From Limobrevibacterium gyesilva (GTDB taxonomy: Bacteria; Pseudomonadota; Alphaproteobacteria; Acetobacterales; Acetobacteraceae), in assembly GCF_025989185.1 (NCBI RefSeq), contig NZ_JAPDNT010000001.1, positions 496,001 through 560,000 of the forward strand: a stretch of 64,000 nucleotides of DNA, read 5' to 3'. Every line of letters begins with the position of its first letter. The first letter of the stretch is position 1. The position numbers were made by a program, and so were the translations under genes. The notes below the pieces were generated by a model. It saw only the letters and a program-made list of their open reading frames with translations. It ran no database searches and had not been told where the DNA came from. Of the stretch, positions 43,233 to 52,282 are shown in pieces.

Positions 43233-43988
43233 GTGCTGTTCAGGACAACCGGAATACTGCTGCTCGGCGCGGTGATCGTCGTCGCCCCGGCAGACGCACA
43301 AAACACGCCGACTCCAGCGGCGGTTACCCGAACAGTCATCGCCGCCGCCAAGCTGCCGAGCGTGACAGACGTGCCGCTTTATTTCAGGGCGGTGGGCGTC
43401 ACCCTTCCGCCGGGCGAGAAAAGCGGCGCCTTGGCGGCCAATGGCGTCCTCTACCAGATCTCGGGATCGACTGAGGTTTCGGTCGATGGCCAGACCAAAA
43501 CTCTAGGTGCCGGAGAGGGATTGTTCGTCGCCGGCGGGAAGACGGCGGCGCTGAAGGCAGGGAGTGGAGGGCCGTCGACCTTCCTGCATTTCTTTCTTGT
43601 CCCGGCTACGGACCTGGAGCGGCCTGCCGAGACGGCGCCAGCCATCGCACGAGAATTGTATCGCACAGCGTCGCCGATCCCCGACCTGAGGCCCGGCGGT
43701 TATGATCTCAATCTGACACGGATCACGTTTCCGGCTCAGATGCCCTCCAACCCGCCACATCATCGGTCGGGAGCGGCTCTGTACTACATCGTCTCCGGCA
43801 CCGGGGCCAACACGGTCGACGGCAAGGCGCCAGAGGCCAAAGGACCGGGTTCCCTGATCTATGAGCCATTCGGCCTTGTGCACCAATGGGGGAACCCCGG
43901 AGCCGAGCCTTTGACATTCCTGGCTTTCAACATCAATCCAGAAGGCGTGGCGGCCGTGCTGCCGGGCGCCCCGGCGAAGCGCCAATAA
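43233..43988 (+). CDS. Exported bicupin-like protein
   Basis: A 251-residue protein with a signal peptide (MLFRTTGILLLGAVIVVAPADA) and two cupin-like halves. The first (about 45-115) includes TLPPGEKSGALAANGVLYQISGSTEVSVDG. The second (about 155-240) includes PHHRSGAALYYIVSGTGANTVDGK and PFGLVHQWGNPG, with the His residues that normally bind metal. The first half lacks the full His set and may be structural. GTG 43233 is used because GGGAGG lies just upstream. The ligand is unknown. Confidence 0.8.
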   Translation: MLFRTTGILLLGAVIVVAPADAQNTPTPAAVTRTVIAAAKLPSVTDVPLYFRAVGVTLPPGEKSGALAANGVLYQISGSTEVSVDGQTKTLGAGEGLFVAGGKTAALKAGSGGPSTFLHFFLVPATDLERPAETAPAIARELYRTASPIPDLRPGGYDLNLTRITFPAQMPSNPPHHRSGAALYYIVSGTGANTVDGKAPEAKGPGSLIYEPFGLVHQWGNPGAEPLTFLAFNINPEGVAAVLPGAPAKRQ

Positions 43989-44268
43989 GCGGAGAGCGAT
44001 CAGCCCACGCGAGGGCTGGCGATGGTGTGAGCCGTTTTCGACAGACGGGAACTGCAGGGTCGCGGGCTGCGCAAGCCGGTCAACGTCAGTTGCCATCGCC
44101 ACCGGGGTGTCCGGCTCGATCGAAAAGGCTGCCGCGCGGTGAATGCGTTCACTGTCATGGCCGCCCGGACGTTGCAGCCTGCGCCGCGTCAGGGGCAGGA
44201 ACGCGCGAGGTCGCGGCACCGCCTGAGCCACGAAAGCACAGCAAGCCGTGTTGCGGGGGGATCGACCC

Positions 44269-45825
44269 ATGCCCGACGACCGATGGCTCTGGGACCAGCC
44301 GAAACTGTGGCACGATATCAACCGGGCGCTGCAGGACATCTCGATCCTGCTGCAGCATCTCGGGCAGATGCCCGAAGCGCGACTGCTGACCTATTTCGAG
44401 GACACGCAGAACCGGATGGCGGACAGCGCGTCGAAGAACACCGTGCCACCCTGTGCGAGCTATCCCGAATTCCTGAACTGCCTGTTCCAGATCGCCTCGG
44501 CCTTCCAGACCGGCCGGCGCGACCAGCTTCCGGCGAACCCGCCAGGCCGCCCCGATGGGATGGCGCCGCTGGACCCGGTCTGCTTCGTGTACTGGAGCCG
44601 GGATTTCCTGCCGGCCGTCGCGGCGCCGGCAACGGCGGACTCGATCAGGGTGACCCAGGATTACATGATCCGCCGCGCCCGCATCTGCCGTTGCCGCCGG
44701 TGGCTGGGGGGAGTCCGCCGTACCCGGCCGGATCCCGCCCCGGCGATGCCGCCGCTGCCGCCCGACCCGGATGAGCCGACCCGCGAGATGCTGGCCCGCA
44801 AGCTCGCGCACTGGGCGCGGGGATTCGAATGGCTCACCGTCGGGGTGGTGCTGCTGACGGTCATGGTATCGATCTATGCGCTGTCCGGCCGGCTCATCCT
44901 GGGAAACGAGCACGACATGGCCGACAAATGGGCCAAGCTCGATGCCCAGCTCGAGTTGCAGGAGGACAAGTTGTTCTCCGCGCCGACGCAGGTTGCCTCG
45001 GTGGACGCTCACCGGATGGTGATCGGGCTGTGCGATTATGTCGGAACCGAAAAGGTGCAGGCACCCACCTGGATCGCAGAGGCGGGCACGGCGAACACAC
45101 GCACCGATGCCTCCGGCAGTGGCGGCGAAACGGCGGTATTCCGCAAAGTGTACGTCTCGGCCCGGCAGGCGCATCTCTGCGACGAGCGTGAGAAGGTGCT
45201 GCGCGACCTGTTCATCGTGACCATGCATCTGCAGAACTGGAGCAGCGCCGTGACGCAGCGGATCGGCGAGGGCTGGACGGTCCATTTCGGCAATGTCGCC
45301 GTGCCCTTGGCCATCCCGCTTGCCCCGCTGTTCGGCGTAGTGCCGGCGACGTTGACGGACTACGCCGCAGACGGGCATGGCGCGCTGTGCAAACAGGCCG
45401 CCAGCGACATCTACGATCCCGCCACCGGCGAGGACGGATGCAAGCGAATCCTTTGGACCTTCATCAACCGGTCGCGCAACGTCGCGGAATCGATCCTCGG
45501 CAGCATCACCCAGTACATTCTGCCGGTCTTCTATGGCTTCCTGGGCGCGATGGCGGCGACGCTGCGCATGCTGCGGCGCAAGGTTGATGCGTCCCTGCTC
45601 AGCTACACCGACCGCGCGCGGCTGCAGCAGAGCGCGATCCTGGGCGTGCTGTGCGGCGGGGTTATCGGCCTGTTCGCCAGCTATATCGGCAAGGCGGACG
45701 CAGCGGGCGGGCTCGGACTGTCGGCGGTGGCGCTGCTGGCCGGCTATAACGTGGACGGCGTGTTCCGCTTCCTCGACGAACTGTCCGACCGCATCTTCCG
45801 CCCCACCACAGCCGGGAAGCCCTAG
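44269..45825 (+). CDS. Uncharacterised inner-membrane protein with large periplasmic domain
   Basis: A 518-residue protein. Residues 1-180 are soluble and Pro-rich toward the end. A first membrane helix lies at about 199-222 (LTVGVVLLTVMVSIYALSGRLIL), followed by an extracytoplasmic region of about 190 residues with Cys residues (GLCDYVG, HLCDERE, ALCKQAA). A C-terminal hydrophobic block then holds three to four helices (YILPVFYGFLGAMAATLRML, SAILGVLCGGVIGLFASYIG, GLSAVALLAGYNVDGVFRFLDELSDRI). The final FLDELSDRIF resembles endings of some large membrane sensors, but no family is recognised. It starts at ATG 44269. No operon partner is obvious. Confidence 0.68.
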   Translation: MPDDRWLWDQPKLWHDINRALQDISILLQHLGQMPEARLLTYFEDTQNRMADSASKNTVPPCASYPEFLNCLFQIASAFQTGRRDQLPANPPGRPDGMAPLDPVCFVYWSRDFLPAVAAPATADSIRVTQDYMIRRARICRCRRWLGGVRRTRPDPAPAMPPLPPDPDEPTREMLARKLAHWARGFEWLTVGVVLLTVMVSIYALSGRLILGNEHDMADKWAKLDAQLELQEDKLFSAPTQVASVDAHRMVIGLCDYVGTEKVQAPTWIAEAGTANTRTDASGSGGETAVFRKVYVSARQAHLCDEREKVLRDLFIVTMHLQNWSSAVTQRIGEGWTVHFGNVAVPLAIPLAPLFGVVPATLTDYAADGHGALCKQAASDIYDPATGEDGCKRILWTFINRSRNVAESILGSITQYILPVFYGFLGAMAATLRMLRRKVDASLLSYTDRARLQQSAILGVLCGGVIGLFASYIGKADAAGGLGLSAVALLAGYNVDGVFRFLDELSDRIFRPTTAGKP

Positions 45826-45898
45826 AGGCGGCCTGGGCAAGGGCGGCGGAGGGACGTATCGTCGGGGGTGGCAATAACTGGTCAGGGACCCCAAGCAC

Positions 45899-47320
45899 AT
45901 GCAGAACTCCGAGCAGATCTGGCGCCTCGTCGACGTCAAGAAGGATGATTTCGAGGCGCTGAGCGACCGGATCTGGGACAAGCCGGAGATCGCCTACACC
46001 GAATACGACTCGGTGGCGGAGCACACGGCGATGCTGGAGCAGCAGGGTTTCCGCGTGACCGCGAACCTGGCGGGGATTCCGACGGCGGTGATGGGCGAGG
46101 CCGGCGAGGACGGGCCGGTGATCGCGATCCTGGGCGAATACGATGCGCTGCCGGGGCTGAGCCAGGAGGCCGGGGTGGCCGAGCCGCGGCCGCTGCCGGG
46201 CAACGGGCTGGGGCATGGCTGCGGCCACAACCTGCTGGGCTCGGCCGCATTGCTGGCGGCGACAGCGGTGAAGGACTGGCTGGCCGAGAACGGCCTGAAG
46301 GGGCGCGTGCGCTATTACGGCTGCCCGGCCGAGGAAGGCGGCGCCGCCAAGGGATTCATGGTACGCGCCGGGTGCTTCGACGACGTGGACATCGCCATCA
46401 CCTGGCACCCGATGCCGTTCGCCGGCGTCAACGACGCGATGAGCCTGGCCAACACGCGCATCGACTTCACCTTCACCGGGCGGGCGAGCCACGCGGCCGC
46501 GGCGCCGCAGCTCGGGCGCAGCGCGCTGGATGCCGTCGAGTTGATGAATGTCGGCGTCAACTACATGCGCGAGCACATGCCCAGCGACGCGCGCATCCAC
46601 TACGCCATGCTCGACGGCGGCGGGGTGGCGCCGAACGTGGTGCAGGCGAAGGCGAAGGTGCGCTATGCGGTGCGGGCGCGCGACATCACCGAGATGAACC
46701 AGCTGCTGGAGCGGGTGAAGAAGGTGGCGCAGGGGGCCGCGTTGATGACCGAGACCAGCGTGGACACGAAGACCATCAGCGCCGTATCGAACCTGATGGG
46801 CAATGCGCCGCTGGAGAAGGCGATGCATGACAACTTCATGCGCCTGGGCCCACCCCCCTTCGATGCGGCCGACCGCGCCTTCGCCGAGCAGATCCGCGCG
46901 ACGCTGACCGAGGCCGATATCGCCGCGCAGTATCGCCGCGCCGGGTTGCCGATCCGCAAGGACCAGCCGCTGAGCGACTTCATCGTGCCGCTGGGGCTGA
47001 CCGGCGAGCCGATGCTGGGCTCTACCGATGTCGGCGACGTGAGCTGGAAGGTGCCGCTGGTGCAGGCGGATGGCGCGACGATCGCCATTGGCACGCCGTT
47101 CCATTCCTGGCAACTGACGGCGCAGGGCAAGTCGCCGCTGGCGAAGAAGGGTATGGTACACGTGGCGAAGGTGATGGCGGCGACCGCGGTTGACGCCATC
47201 CGCGACGAGGCGCTGGTGGCCCGGGCGAAGGCCGATCTGGCGGAGCGGACGAAGGACAATCCCTATGTCTGCCCGATCCCGGACGACGTGCATCCGCCGA
47301 TCCAGCCGAAGGCGGCCTGA
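45899..47320 (+). CDS. M20-family amidohydrolase, AbgB-like (aminobenzoyl-glutamate-type)
   Basis: A 473-residue metal-dependent amidohydrolase. Metal ligands are visible in EYDALPG, GHGCGHNLLG and CPAEEGGAAK, and WHPMPFAGV is typical of the AbgB branch. The dimerisation domain contains GRASHAAAAPQLGRSALDA. AbgB with AbgA splits p-aminobenzoyl-glutamate, a folate breakdown product; other relatives hydrolyse N-acyl or indole-acetyl amino acids. No AbgA or AbgT is adjacent, so the substrate remains open. It ends VHPPIQPKAA. Confidence 0.9.
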   Translation: MQNSEQIWRLVDVKKDDFEALSDRIWDKPEIAYTEYDSVAEHTAMLEQQGFRVTANLAGIPTAVMGEAGEDGPVIAILGEYDALPGLSQEAGVAEPRPLPGNGLGHGCGHNLLGSAALLAATAVKDWLAENGLKGRVRYYGCPAEEGGAAKGFMVRAGCFDDVDIAITWHPMPFAGVNDAMSLANTRIDFTFTGRASHAAAAPQLGRSALDAVELMNVGVNYMREHMPSDARIHYAMLDGGGVAPNVVQAKAKVRYAVRARDITEMNQLLERVKKVAQGAALMTETSVDTKTISAVSNLMGNAPLEKAMHDNFMRLGPPPFDAADRAFAEQIRATLTEADIAAQYRRAGLPIRKDQPLSDFIVPLGLTGEPMLGSTDVGDVSWKVPLVQADGATIAIGTPFHSWQLTAQGKSPLAKKGMVHVAKVMAATAVDAIRDEALVARAKADLAERTKDNPYVCPIPDDVHPPIQPKAA

Positions 47321-47488
47321 GCAGGAAGGAACGCAAATGCCCTGGCGTACCCGGAAGGTGCGCCAGGGACCGTCGCTCGGCCCCCGCGCACGACAACTTT
47401 GATTGCGGGAGCGCATGGACGGCCACAAGCTCGGGCATTTCCAGGCGATCGCCGCCAGCATGACGCGGCCAACACAAGGGGGAGGACG

Positions 47489-47929
47489 ATGGCAGGCACT
47501 GCGGACAACACGTATCGCGGCAAGTGCTTCTGCGGCGCGATCGAGGTGGCGGTGACGGGCGCCCCGGAAGCCATGGGGTATTGCCATTGCAGCGACTGCC
47601 GGTCGTGGTCGGCCGGGCCGGTCAACGCATTCACCCTGTGGAAGCCGGACAATGTGGCCGTGACCAAGGGGGCAGAGAACCTGGCGACATTCCACAAGAC
47701 GGAGAACAGCTATCGTCAGTTCTGCCGGATCTGCGGCGGCCACCTGATGACCAACCATCCGGGCATGGGGCTTGTCGACGTCTACGCGGCGACGATCCCG
47801 GATTTGCCGTTCGAACCGCAACTGCACGTGTTCTATGGCGAAACTGTCCTGCGCATCCGCGACGGCCTGCCGAAGATGAAGGATGTCCCGGCGCAGATGG
47901 GCGGATCGGGAGACGTGCTGCCGGAGTGA
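47489..47929 (+). CDS. GFA (Gfa/CENP-V) family zinc protein
   Basis: A 146-residue protein of the glutathione-dependent formaldehyde-activating (Gfa)/CENP-V fold. Zinc-binding cysteines occur in KCFCGAIEV, YCHCSDCRSW and CRICGGHL. It would bind one structural and one functional zinc. Only a few members are proven to act on formaldehyde and glutathione, so activity is not assigned. ATG 47489 follows GGGGGAGGACG. It is convergent with the HD-type gene, 23 bp apart, with a small GATCC/GGATC hairpin between them. Confidence 0.86.
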   Translation: MAGTADNTYRGKCFCGAIEVAVTGAPEAMGYCHCSDCRSWSAGPVNAFTLWKPDNVAVTKGAENLATFHKTENSYRQFCRICGGHLMTNHPGMGLVDVYAATIPDLPFEPQLHVFYGETVLRIRDGLPKMKDVPAQMGGSGDVLPE

Positions 47930-47952
47930 TGCCGGCGATCCTGTCCGGATCG

Positions 47953-48834
47953 TCAGGCGGTGCGGGCCTGGCCTTCGTAGGCCGTGTCGGCGAGGGTGTC
48001 GTCATAGATCGTCAGGGCGAGGTTGCGCGGCATGTTGTCCAGGGCCGCGGCACCCTCGTTCGGGCAGTCGCCGCTGCCCAGGCGCCGGGCGACGGCGGCG
48101 AAGGCGTCCACCTGGCGGCGGCACAGGCTGGCGAGCCCCATGCGGGTCGCGGCCGGGGAGAAGCGGGCGTAGGTCCGCAGCAGCGACAGCCGCGCGGCGA
48201 AGGTGGCAACGGTTTCGCCATTGGGCGTGCCGCGCCATTCGTGGGCGAGCGCCTCGGCCTGCTGCCAGCCCAGCCGGGGCAGCAGGCTGGCGAAGACGTC
48301 GGCCTCGTTGGCCAGGCGGCACAGCAAGTCCACCTGAGCGCCCAGCGGGCCGGGCGGCAGGTCGCCGGCGACGCGGCGGGCGTTCTCGGGCACCAGGGCG
48401 GGGTTGGTCCGCAGGATCACGGCTTCCACCACCTGCCGGGCGAGCGGCGACAGGGGACCTGCGGCGAGCACGCGAGCGGCGGCCCCCTTCTCCAGCCTGC
48501 CGTCGCCGCCGGGCGTGCCGTCATGGCCCCAGTCGTGGCCGACCATCGCCACCACGCCGAGCACGGCCAGCGCGGGGTCCAGGGCGCCGTCCGCGCGGGC
48601 CTGGCCGCACAACGCGCCCATGGCCCGGACCACCTCGGCGACGTGGTGGCGGTTGTGGTAGGGCAGTTCCGCCATGCCCATGCAGTTGGCATCGATGGCA
48701 TGGGCCAGCATCAGGGCGAAGTCGCGCAGCGCGGGCAGGTCGGGTGCCGGATCGGGTCCGACCGCCGCCGCCAAGGCCGCGGCGACGGCGCCGGGCAGGT
48801 CAGGCGGAACCTGCCGCAGCGTCGTGAACAGCAC
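47953..48834 (-). CDS. HD-fold protein resembling class I cyclic-nucleotide phosphodiesterases
   Basis: A 293-residue protein with metal-binding residues in the order found in eukaryote-type class I PDEs. YHNRHHVAEV (His60, His64) is followed by AMVGHDWGHDGTPGGDG (His100-Asp101, His104) and, later, NEADVFASLLP with the distal Asp. The PDE consensus is YHNxxHaxdv followed by HDxxHpGtnn. A cAMP or cGMP phosphodiesterase is therefore plausible, and a nucleotide cyclase gene is present at 28323. It starts at GTG 48834. A generic HD phosphohydrolase is the alternative. Confidence 0.72.
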   Translation of the reverse strand: MLFTTLRQVPPDLPGAVAAALAAAVGPDPAPDLPALRDFALMLAHAIDANCMGMAELPYHNRHHVAEVVRAMGALCGQARADGALDPALAVLGVVAMVGHDWGHDGTPGGDGRLEKGAAARVLAAGPLSPLARQVVEAVILRTNPALVPENARRVAGDLPPGPLGAQVDLLCRLANEADVFASLLPRLGWQQAEALAHEWRGTPNGETVATFAARLSLLRTYARFSPAATRMGLASLCRRQVDAFAAVARRLGSGDCPNEGAAALDNMPRNLALTIYDDTLADTAYEGQARTA

Positions 48835-48939
48835 TTCGATGATTGCCAGCGTTTCCAGTGGCCTTTGCCCCCCTCAACCGGGCGCGCGATGGTAACGACA
48901 CCGCAACGCCGCTGTCGATCCGATTCGTTCGCCGGCCGG

Positions 48940-49686
48940 TCAATAGGTCGCGCGGCCGCCCGAGCAGTCGAACACGGCGCCGGTGCTGAAGCTCGCTTCC
49001 TCGCTGGACAGCCAGCAGATCAGGGAGGCGACCTCGTCCACCGAGCCGAACCGGCCCATCGGGATCTTCGAGAGCATGAAGTCGATATGCTCCTGCGTCA
49101 TCTGGTCGAAGATGGGCGTGCGCACCGCGGCGGGGGTGACGCAATTGACAACGATCCCGGTCTTGGCCAGTTCCTTGCCCAACGACTTCGTGAAGCCGAT
49201 CACGGCCGCCTTCGAGGTGGAATAGGCCGAGGCGTTCGGGTTGCCCTCCTTGCCGGCGACCGAGGCGATGTTGACGATGCGGCCGTAGCCGCCGGCCTGC
49301 ATGTGCGGCACGACCGCCCGGCTGCAGTAGAAGACGCCGTTCACGTTCACGCCGATCACCCGCTGCCAGGCGTCGACCGGGTATTCCCAGGTGGGCATGT
49401 TCGGCCCGGTGATGCCGGCGCTGGCGACCAGGATGTCGATCTTTCCCAGCGCCTTCGCGGTGGCGTCGGCGGCGCGTTGCACCGCTTCGGCATCGGCGAG
49501 GTCCAGCGTCTCGGTATGAACCTGGATGCCCAGGCGGGCGGAGACCTCGGCCAGGGCCGCGGCGTCGCGGTCCCAGATGGCCAGGCGCGCGCCCTCAATG
49601 GCCAGGCGCCGCGACACGGCGAAGCCGATACCGGAGACGCCGCCGGTCACGACGGCCACGCGGCCGTGGAAGCGCTGTTGTGCCAT
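48940..49686 (-). CDS. Short-chain dehydrogenase/reductase (FabG-like)
   Basis: A 248-residue classical SDR. The NAD(P) motif is TGGVSGIGFAV at about 15-25, NAG-equivalent SAGITGPN, catalytic Ser in NIASVAGKEG, and the YxxxK is YSTSKAAVIGFTKSLGKEL. The C-terminal FSTGAVFDCSGGRATY matches 3-oxoacyl reductase-like enzymes. An Asp after the second strand (IWDRD) suggests NAD preference. ATG 49686 follows GGAGGGGGGACTC. The substrate is unknown. Confidence 0.92.
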   Translation of the reverse strand: MAQQRFHGRVAVVTGGVSGIGFAVSRRLAIEGARLAIWDRDAAALAEVSARLGIQVHTETLDLADAEAVQRAADATAKALGKIDILVASAGITGPNMPTWEYPVDAWQRVIGVNVNGVFYCSRAVVPHMQAGGYGRIVNIASVAGKEGNPNASAYSTSKAAVIGFTKSLGKELAKTGIVVNCVTPAAVRTPIFDQMTQEHIDFMLSKIPMGRFGSVDEVASLICWLSSEEASFSTGAVFDCSGGRATY

Positions 49687-49745
49687 GAGTCCCCCCTCCG
49701 TTGTTTCTGCCTCTGCGCTTAGCGCGTCGCGGGCGGACGGGGAAG

Positions 49746-50027
49746 TCAGGGGATGACGCGCACGCCTTTCCAGAAGGCGACGCGGCCGCGGATGCTGTCG
49801 GCGGCGGGCTTCGGGTCCGGGTAGTACCAGACGGCGTTCGGGTTCGCGCGCTCGTCGACCTGCAGGTTGTAGTAGTGCGCCGTGCCCTTCCAGGGGCAGA
49901 TACTGGTGTGGTCGCTGTCGGTGACATAGCCCCGCTGCAGAGCGGCGGCGGGGAAATAGGCGTTGCCCTCGACGGTGACGATGTCGTCGCTTTCGGCGAC
50001 CACCGTGCCGTTCCAGACCGCTTTCAT
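49746..50027 (-). CDS. DUF427 family protein
   Basis: A 93-residue single-domain DUF427 protein. VWNGTVVAESDDIVTVEGNAYFP, the block SICPWKGTAHYYNLQVD and the ending DPKPAADSIRGRVAFWKGVRV are the family's conserved strands. Structures show a small beta fold; no biochemical role is established. ATG 50027 is chosen because the family starts MKAVW; upstream codons run into a palindromic repeat. Confidence 0.9.
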   Translation of the reverse strand: MKAVWNGTVVAESDDIVTVEGNAYFPAAALQRGYVTDSDHTSICPWKGTAHYYNLQVDERANPNAVWYYPDPKPAADSIRGRVAFWKGVRVIP

Positions 50028-50060
50028 GGCTGCGTCTCCGTGTTGTTGCCGCGGCTCTCG

Positions 50061-50110
50061 TGTCCTGCCCCCGACGTTCGTCGCTGATGGCGAACTTCGG
50101 ATTCGGGACA
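50061..50110. repeat. Dispersed palindromic repeat, copy B (degenerate)
   Basis: The right arm GCGAACTTCGGATTCGGGAC (50090-50109) parallels the right arm of copy A (GCGAACTCCAGATTCAGGGC). The left arm (TGTCCTG, then GACGTTCGTCGC) pairs with it imperfectly. It sits in the promoter gap between the divergent DUF427 and SDR genes. Confidence 0.6.
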
Positions 50111-50149
50111 ATAGTATCGATGCAGCGACATGGAAGGCAGGAGGGACAG

Positions 50150-50908
50150 ATGAGCGGGACGGTGCGGCCGGTGGCGCTGGTCACCGGGGCCTCGTCGGGC
50201 ATCGGGGCGGAACTGGCTCGCGCCTTCGTGCGCGGCCGGCACGACGTGGTGCTGGTGGCGCGCCGGCGCGACCGGCTGGAGGCGCTGGCGGCCACTCTGG
50301 GCGGGCATGCGCGGGTGCTGGCCGAGGACCTCGCCGACCCCGGGGCGCCGGCCCGGCTGCTGGCGGAGACCGGGCCGGTCGATGTGCTGGTGAACAACGC
50401 GGGCTTCGGGGCGCTGGGGCGGTTCGTCGAGCTGCCGCTGGAGCGGCAACTGGGCATCGTGCAGGTGAACGTGGTGGCGCTGACGGCGCTGACGCGGCTG
50501 TACCTGCCGCCGATGGTGGCGCGCGGGCATGGGCGGGTGCTGAACGTGGCCTCCACCGCTGCGTTCCAGCCCGGGCCCGGCCTCGCGGTCTACGGTGCCA
50601 CCAAAGCCTTTGTGCTGTCGCTGTCGGAGGCGCTGCATGCCGAGCTCGAGGGCACCGGCGTCACTGTCACCTGCCTGTGCCCTGGCGCCACCGAGTCGGA
50701 GTTCGCGGCCACGGCCGGCATGGGCGACTCACGGCTGTTCCGTCATGCCATGAGTGCGGCGGAGGTGGCGCGGCAGGGCTTCGCGGCCACGATGGCCGGG
50801 CGGCGTCTGGTGGTGACGGGGACGCTGAACCAGATGAGCGCCATGGGCGTGCGCTTCGCGCCGCGTGGGCTGGCGCTGAATATCGCGCGCAAGCTGCTGC
50901 TGGGGTAG
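50150..50908 (+). CDS. Short-chain dehydrogenase (DltE/YqjQ-like SDR)
   Basis: A 252-residue SDR with TGASSGIGAELARAF, the ARRRDRLEAL basic patch favouring NADP(H), LVNNAGFGALG, catalytic Ser in NVASTAAFQPG and YGATKAFVLSLSEAL. The terminal part lacks the tidy FabG ending and resembles ketoacyl or serine-dehydrogenase-like SDRs. ATG 50150 follows GGAGGGACAG. It is divergent from the DUF427 gene. The substrate is unknown. Confidence 0.9.
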   Translation: MSGTVRPVALVTGASSGIGAELARAFVRGRHDVVLVARRRDRLEALAATLGGHARVLAEDLADPGAPARLLAETGPVDVLVNNAGFGALGRFVELPLERQLGIVQVNVVALTALTRLYLPPMVARGHGRVLNVASTAAFQPGPGLAVYGATKAFVLSLSEALHAELEGTGVTVTCLCPGATESEFAATAGMGDSRLFRHAMSAAEVARQGFAATMAGRRLVVTGTLNQMSAMGVRFAPRGLALNIARKLLLG

Positions 50909-51007
50909 GCCGCGCTCGCCGCCTGAGGAACGCCTGACAGCGAGCCCGGTAGCCACCGCCTTTTTCAACGGAATCGGTCGGGCGCGGTCCCGCTGGAAAC
51001 CCACGCC

Positions 51008-52228
51008 CTACGCTGCGTCCGTCTCCATGGCGTAGCGGCGGCAGTGCTCGAGATAGGCTTGTTCATGTGCGCCGACGAGTTCAACGATGCTGGACCACAA
51101 CCAGGACGGCGCATCCAGGCTCCTGGAAGAATTGCGCTGCAATTCAGCGAGCCAGGACGCGCCCGTCGCGGGGTCCATCTGGCGTGCATGGGCGCGGCCC
51201 ACCACTGTGGTCAGGAAACGCGCCACCTCCACCGCCTCCTCCCGCGTCAGTTGCTCGATCTGGAGTTTCAGATCTTGCGGCAGCAACTCGCGGACGAAGA
51301 CCGCACGATCCAGCAGGCGTGCCGCCACCATCCGCTCGCCCAGGAAGGGAGAGAGATTGCGCGCGCCTTCCACGACGCGCCGGGCGTTGTCACGCGGCAT
51401 CCCCGAATCGGCATAGCGGGGGGCTGCCGCGGCGATCGCCTCCTTGATGTCCATCAGGCAGTGCCGGAGCCGGCCCTTGCGCCCCTCGACCGCCACCAGG
51501 ACGGCGAAGCGCAGCTGGCCGAGCGAACTGCAGCCCTTGCGCCAATATGCGGCGTCCACGACCCGGACATCCGCCCCGTCGTCCCGGCCGCGCAACGCCG
51601 TTGCCAGCGCACGCAGCTCCTCCGTGCCGAAAAGCGCGTCGATGGCTGCGCGCTCGGAGGGCTCGAGCGGCCAGAAACGCCGACCGAGCGGGATGACCGG
51701 TGCGACGCCCTCAATCCGCTCGTCCGCAAGGTTCCTCCAGGAGCGCCCGGCGGCCTTGCGCATCACCAGCCTGACCGCCTTCGGCATGTCGGTGTGGCCG
51801 TCACCCGCGCCATCGGGCTGGGTGAAGGCGGCCGCGTAGCCCTCCATCATGTGTTCCAGCACATGCGCCGTGGTGACCCCAGGGAGGTCGGAGCCTCGTG
51901 CGGCCATGGCCAGCGACAAACCGAGACGGATGAGGTCGTGCGCAGGATTGCCGATGACCGTCTGGTCCAGGTCGCGGATCTGGATCTCCAGCTCGCCGTC
52001 GGCACTTGCCACCGGTCCTAGATTGCCGACATGGCAGTCGCCGCAGATCCAGACCTCCGGGCCATCCGGCACGGTGCAGCGATCCGACTGCCCGAGCCAG
52101 GCGTAGAAGCGTGTCGTGCTGCCGCGGACATATGCATTGGCCGAGGCCGCCATCTTGCGGTTCCGCCTGGCCGCGAGCGCAGCCTGGCGCTGGTCCGGTT
52201 GGCAGGATGCACGAACTGCTTTGTTCAT
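51008..52228 (-). CDS. DUF2252 family protein
   Basis: A 406-residue protein of the DUF2252 family. Signature pieces are FYAWLG, VWICGDCHVGNLGPVA, IQIRDLDQTVIGNPAHDLIRLGLSL and the later LGQLRFAVLVAVEGRKG. The fold is thought to be kinase-like (GDCHVGN resembling an APH catalytic loop, with DLDQ as a metal site), but activity is unknown. It is likely cytosolic. It is encoded next to a phospholipase D lipoprotein on the same strand, 54 bp apart, so the two may share an mRNA. Confidence 0.87.
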   Translation of the reverse strand: MNKAVRASCQPDQRQAALAARRNRKMAASANAYVRGSTTRFYAWLGQSDRCTVPDGPEVWICGDCHVGNLGPVASADGELEIQIRDLDQTVIGNPAHDLIRLGLSLAMAARGSDLPGVTTAHVLEHMMEGYAAAFTQPDGAGDGHTDMPKAVRLVMRKAAGRSWRNLADERIEGVAPVIPLGRRFWPLEPSERAAIDALFGTEELRALATALRGRDDGADVRVVDAAYWRKGCSSLGQLRFAVLVAVEGRKGRLRHCLMDIKEAIAAAAPRYADSGMPRDNARRVVEGARNLSPFLGERMVAARLLDRAVFVRELLPQDLKLQIEQLTREEAVEVARFLTTVVGRAHARQMDPATGASWLAELQRNSSRSLDAPSWLWSSIVELVGAHEQAYLEHCRRYAMETDAA

Positions 52229-52282
52229 GCAGATGACTCACCATGCCCTGTTCGCCGGCTCAAGCAGAAACCGAGCGGCAGT

